Shown here piece by piece: positions 60,403 through 64,000 of a stretch of 64,000 nt of DNA (within the stretch, counting starts at the first letter, position 1; every line of letters begins with the position of its first letter). Source of the DNA: Piscicola geometra (Eukaryota > Annelida > Clitellata > Hirudinida > Piscicolidae); the NCBI GenBank assembly GCA_943735955.1, contig OX030958.1:2473531-2537530 (forward strand), given 5' to 3'. The position numbers and the translations under genes were made by a program. Below the pieces are notes generated by a model. It was not told the origin of the DNA, searched no databases, and saw only the letters and a program-made list of their open reading frames with translations.

Positions 60403-60627
60403 TCACTCGGTCTCCATGGCGGCAGCTTCAGTGCCCTCTGTCTTCCCAAAGGCAGAGGCAGCAGCATCGGCAGCTGGTTGCTGTTGAGAGCCCTGAGGTG
60501 CTGAACTCTTCTGTTCAGCCGCCAACTGTTGCGCTGCCAACTGCTTGGCGCGGAACTCAGCTGCCCTGAGCTGTTCCATGTGGAACTGTTGTCTCTCCTT
60601 CAGCAACTCCTGCCTCTGGTACTCCAG
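60403..60627 (-). CDS. SMARCC: SMARCC terminal exon ([20 protein letters not shown])
   Basis: Acceptor CTCACCAG|CTG. Continues [20 protein letters not shown], Gln/Ala-rich, ending MAAMETE-like and stop at 60403. Confidence 0.93.
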   Translation of the reverse strand: MEYQRQELLKERQQFHMEQLRAAEFRAKQLAAQQLAAEQKSSAPQGSQQQPAADAAASAFGKTEGTEAAAMETE

Positions 60628-62253
60628 CTGGTGAGGTTCGGTGGCATGGAGAAATTGTTGGAAATAGAAGTTCAAAGAGAGAATCTACACAAAGGCACAA
60701 GACCACCACCATACCGCAACATAACACCCCATACAACAGCACTCCCCACACAACACTACATCCCACATAGCACCACAACCCCACAACTCCCCCCCTCTAC
60801 TCACAGCATCCACAACCCCCCCCCCCCCCTCTACTCACAGCATCCACAACTCCCCCCTCTACTCACAGCATCCACAACTCCCCCCCTACTCACAGCATCC
60901 ACAACTCCCCCCCTACTCACAGCATCCACAACTCCCCCCCTACTCACAGCATCCACAACTCCCCCCCTACTCACAGCATCCACAACTCCCCCCCTACTCA
61001 CAGCATCCACAACTCCCCCCCTACACACAGCATCCACAACTCCCCCCCTACTCACAGCATCCACAACTCCCCCCCTACTCACAGCATCCCTCTCCTTGTC
61101 CATGATCGACTCCAGCTCTTCGAAATGCCTCAGCTTTATCTCCAACTTCTTCATCTGCGTCTCGACCAACAACGCCACCAAACTCTTTATCTTGCGCTCC
61201 TCCACGGTCGCCAAATGCTGTTGGTGGTGTTGCTTTTAATGCTTAGCAGAATGCCTTTATGCCTATTTATATAGAAAACATTCTGATTATTCATTTATAT
61301 AGTTACACAATAGGACATTTTAAATCACACCACATCATTAAAATCATCATCATCATCATCAGCGCACCTTAGCCTTGACAGCAGCAGCGGCAAGGGCGGC
61401 AGCAGCTGCAGTGTTGATATCGCCTTCGACTCTCTTCTTGCCCAACTTCTCCGTCTTCAACTTCTCCCTCCTCCTCATCGCCTCATCTGCATCCTCCTCC
61501 TCCTCACCTTTCTCCTCCTCATCCTCCTTCTTAGCTTCATCCTTCTTTTCTTTCTTCCCATCATCACAATCCATCTTTTCTTCAGTGATGTCATCTTCTT
61601 TTTTGGCCTCTTCTTCCTCTTTTTCCTCTTCCTCCTTTTCTTTCTCCTTTTCTACTCCTTCTGAACCCTTTTCCTCCTTTCCCTGCGAGGTTTCCACAAG
61701 CAATCAGTAATTGATTCGTAAATTCTATCAATTCTGAGTGAAGAAAAATTGTCAAATTAGAAATGAACATTTAAAGATACAACAATTAAAAACATCCTAA
61801 CTTCCTTTTCAGCGTCTTCTTCAGCATCTTTAGACTCATCCTTCTTCTCCTCCTCCTCCTTCCCTTCTTCCTCCTTCTTTCCATCATCTGTCTTCTCATC
61901 TTCCTTTTTGGCAGCAGTCTCACTTCCTGCAGGAGATAGGCCCCTCACATGAACATCAGCATAGCATGCAGTCAATCAGTCAGTGGATAGTTCTACAAAA
62001 CAGAAGATGAACACTCAGTCCTCAAATGTGAAACAATGAAGCCCTTACACTCCTCCTCCAGACTCCTCCCACACTCTCTCCCACCAACCAGAGGGCGTCT
62101 CCTTGACTTCTGGCACGGTGCCAGCAATGCCGGTCTTTTCGAGGGCGTAGTTCTCATCGATCTCGACTCCTTCCTTCCTGCCTTCTGCGATGTTCTTGAG
62201 GTGCGTGTCCACCAACCATGGCGGCACTTCCTCCTTCATCCTGGAGAACTCCT
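60403..62253 (-). CDS. SMARCC: SWI/SNF core subunit, SMARCC family (C-terminal exons)
   Basis: Five 3' exons of the BAF155/BAF170/Moira scaffold of the SWI/SNF chromatin remodeller (nuclear). In order: [20 protein letters not shown] and LEKTGIAGT; two acidic Lys/Glu-rich exons; [20 protein letters not shown]; the coiled coil [40 protein letters not shown]; and [20 protein letters not shown] with a Gln/Ala-rich end. The SWIRM and SANT domains should lie beyond the right edge. The C-terminus is shorter than in vertebrates: no long proline-rich tail. Two introns carry striking minisatellites. Confidence 0.93.
60786..61083. repeat. 27-bp minisatellite carrying a splice donor in each unit
   Basis: Ten intronic copies plus the exon's own copy of the block GGATGCT|GTGAGTAGG (gene strand). 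Units are 27 bp for most of the array and slightly longer at the distal end. The translated unit is VSRGGVVDA. Confidence 0.95.
61083..61217 (-). CDS. SMARCC: SMARCC exon, conserved coiled coil
   Basis: 45 codons: [45 protein letters not shown]. Acceptor CCAACAG. Donor GCT|GTGAGT, which is copied ten more times in the following intron. Confidence 0.96.
61220..61367. other. Short SMARCC intron
   Basis: Includes a small CATCATCATC run next to the donor at 61367; otherwise AT-rich. Confidence 0.6.
61368..61682 (-). CDS. SMARCC: SMARCC exon, acidic linker to alanine helix
   Basis: 105 codons, phase 0 at both ends; acceptor CTCGCAG, donor AAG|GTGCGC. Ends [24 protein letters not shown] split across the family-conserved [16 protein letters not shown] motif. 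Confidence 0.92.
61802..61926 (-). CDS. SMARCC: SMARCC exon, acidic linker ([20 protein letters not shown])
   Basis: Acceptor CTCCTGCAG, donor GAA|GTTAGG. Low-complexity Lys/Glu/Asp, as in vertebrate BAF155/170 at this position. Confidence 0.75.
62049..62253 (-). CDS. SMARCC: SMARCC exon ([20 protein letters not shown])
   Basis: Acceptor CCCCAG|AG completes a Glu codon before [10 protein letters not shown]. Ends with [18 protein letters not shown]. Donor uncertain: GTAAGG at 62048 is strongest, but G|GTTGGT ending the exon at 62089 is the one that keeps phase with the next exon. Confidence 0.85.
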
Positions 62254-62255
62254 CT

Positions 62256-63775
62256 GGGGGGGGGAAGGGAAAAGGGGTGGTGTTGGTGTTGAGAGAGGGG
62301 GTAGTGGTGGTGTTGGAGTGAGGAAGGGGGCAGTGGTGGTGTTGGGAGGGGGGGAGGGAGAAGAGGTGGTGTTGGTGTTGAGAGAGGGGGTAGTGGTGGT
62401 GTTGGAGTGAGGAAGGGGGCAGTGGTGGTGTTTAGAGGGGAGAAGAGGGGGGCAGTGGTGGTGTTGGGAGGGGGAAGGAGGGGGTAGTGGTGGTGTTGGG
62501 AGGGGAGAGGAGGAGGGCAGTGGTGGTGTTGGGAGGGGGGAGGAGGGGGCTAGTGGTGGTGTTGGGAGGGGGGAGGAGGGGGCAGTGGTGGTGTTGGAAG
62601 GGGGAAGGAGGGGGGTAGTGGTGGTGTTGGGAGGGGGGAGAAGGGGGGCAGTGGTGGTGTTGGGAGGGGGGAGGAGGGGGCTAGTGGTGGTGTTGGGAGG
62701 GGGTAGGAGGGGGACAGTGGTGGTGTTGGGAGGGGGGAGGAGGGGGGAGGAGGGGGGCAGTGGTGGTGTTGGGAGGGGGGAGGAGGGGGGCAGTGGTGGT
62801 GTTGGGAGGGGAGAGAAGGGGGGTAGTGGTGGTGTTGGGAGGGGGAGGAGGGGGGTAGTGGTGGTGTTGGGAGGGGGGAGGAGGGGGGCAGTAGTGGTGT
62901 TGGGAGGGGTGAGGAGGAGGGTAGTGGTGGTGTTGGGAGGGGGGAGGAGGGGGCATTGGTGGTGTTGGGAGGGGGGAGGAGGGGGCAGTGGTGGTGTTGG
63001 GAGGGGGGAGGAGGGGGGCAGTGGTGGTGTTGGGAGGGGGGAGGAGGGGGGCAGTGGTGGTGTTGGGAGGGGGGAGGAGGGGGGCAGTGGTGGTGTTGGG
63101 AGGGGGGAGAAGGGGGGTAGTGGTGGTGTTGGGAGGGGGGAGGAGGGGGGTAGTGGTGGTGTTGGGAGGGGGGAGGAGGGGGGCAGTAGTGGTGTTGGGA
63201 GGGGTGAGGAGGAGGGTAGTGGTGGTGTTGGGAGGGGGGAGGAGGGGGGCAGCGGTGGTGCTGGGAGGGGGGCAGTGGTGGTGTTGGGAGGGGGGAGGAG
63301 GGGGGCAGTGGTGGTGTTGGGAGGGGGGAGAAGGGGGGTAGTGGTGGTGTTGGGAGGGGGGAGGAGGGGGGTAGTGGTGGTGTTGGGAGGGGGGAGGAGG
63401 GGGGCAGTAGTGGTGTTGGGAGGGGTGAGGAGGAGGGTAGTGGTGGTGTTGGGAGGGGGGAGGAGGGGGGCAGCGGTGGTGCTGGGAGGGGGGCAGTGGT
63501 GGTGTTGGGAGGGGGGAGGAGGGGGGCAGTGGTGGTGTTGGGAGGGGGGAGAAGGGGGGTAGTGGTGGTGTTGGGAGGGGGGAGGAGGGGGGTAGTGGTG
63601 GTGTTGGGAGGGGGGAGGAGGGGGGCAGTAGTGGTGTTGGGAGGGGTGAGGAGGAGGGTAGTGGTGGTGTTGGGAGGGGGGAGGAGGGGGGCAGCGGTGG
63701 TGCTGGGAGGGGGGCAGTGGTGGTGTTGGGAAGGGGGAGGAGGGGGGCAGTGGTGGTGTTGGGAGGGGGGATGCT
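62256..63775. repeat. 1.5-kb G-rich 33-bp minisatellite with 221-bp higher-order repeat
   Basis: Plus-strand units combine GGGAGGGGGGAGGAGGGGGG with CAGTGGTGGTGTT (33 bp), about 45 copies. CAGTAGTGGTG marker variants at 63184, 63405 and 63626 are exactly 221 bp apart and define a higher-order unit. It begins at the polypyrimidine tract of the acceptor at 62254. Confidence 0.95.
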
Positions 63776-64000
63776 GCAGGAAGAGGTAGAAGTGTATGAT
63801 GGAGTTAGTATTGATTGGAAAGTAGAGATGGTGGAAAAAAGGGCTGGTGACGGATGAATGAATAGAGAGGTGGGAAGGGAGGTAGATGGATGGCTAGAGT
63901 AGAAATGGAGGTGATAGTGGATGGGTAGAGAGTAGAAGATAAAGGAGTTGCACAACTACTCATACAACTACCAACGCTACATTATACAACTAATGTGATA
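63776..64000. other. Presumed SMARCC intron at window edge
   Basis: Purine-rich on the plus strand (GAGGTAGAAGTG-type), no further exon recognised. Confidence 0.4.

Noticed and set aside
62585..63955. Gly/Arg/Val-rich and Pro/Ser/His-rich ORFs of 325 and 424 codons
   Set aside because: Products of the 33-bp G-rich minisatellite inside a SMARCC intron.

Overview
The window is nuclear DNA of an invertebrate animal (phylum not determinable): AT-rich, intron-dense, with metazoan genes broken into short exons inside a thick deposit of transposable elements, MITEs, SINEs and minisatellites. No prokaryotic operons, CRISPR arrays or rRNA genes were seen.

Layout. (1) About 0.26-35.6 kb, minus strand: one gene, the Ski2-type RNA helicase of the superkiller complex (SKIC2/SKIV2L). 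I placed 27 exons from peptide similarity, GT/AG junctions and phase. About 3.2 kb of coding sequence is spread over more than 35 kb, with all helicase motifs in order. The last C-terminal exon lies left of the window and the first exon was not found. Its introns hold hAT elements with 8-bp target duplications, LINE fragments, tRNA-derived SINEs, MITEs and long minisatellites. (2) 36-43 kb: LINE fragments, MITEs, a ZBED5/FAM200-type hAT relic, and a 1.9-kb DNA transposon with a transposase I cannot assign to a superfamily. (3) 43.0-51.0 kb: a four-level nested insertion (LINE inside hAT inside Tc1/mariner-like element inside an older hAT). The innermost LINE is almost intact and has a UAAUG stop-start junction between ORF1 and ORF2. 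(4) 51-60 kb: one isolated HID1-type exon, a terminal exon of a cysteine-rich (PAN/apple-like) protein, more LINE and MITE copies, and a decayed multi-exon repeat-associated gene. (5) 60.4-64 kb, minus strand: the C-terminal exons of a SWI/SNF core subunit of the SMARCC (BAF155/BAF170/Moira) family; the 5' part continues beyond the right edge.

The most unusual theme is tandem repeats abutting splice junctions. Several arrays have units that carry a copy of the adjacent splice donor or acceptor. The clearest case is in SMARCC: a 27-bp array just downstream of an exon repeats that exon's last bases plus its GTGAGT donor ten more times, every copy in frame with the next exon. SKIC2 shows related arrangements at several junctions. 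These could produce length variants of the proteins or mark intron expansion by tandem duplication of splice sites; the sequence alone cannot tell which.

All exon and element boundaries were read by eye, without alignments or transcripts. Coordinates of splice sites and TSD-bounded elements are usually base-exact; relic edges are approximate.
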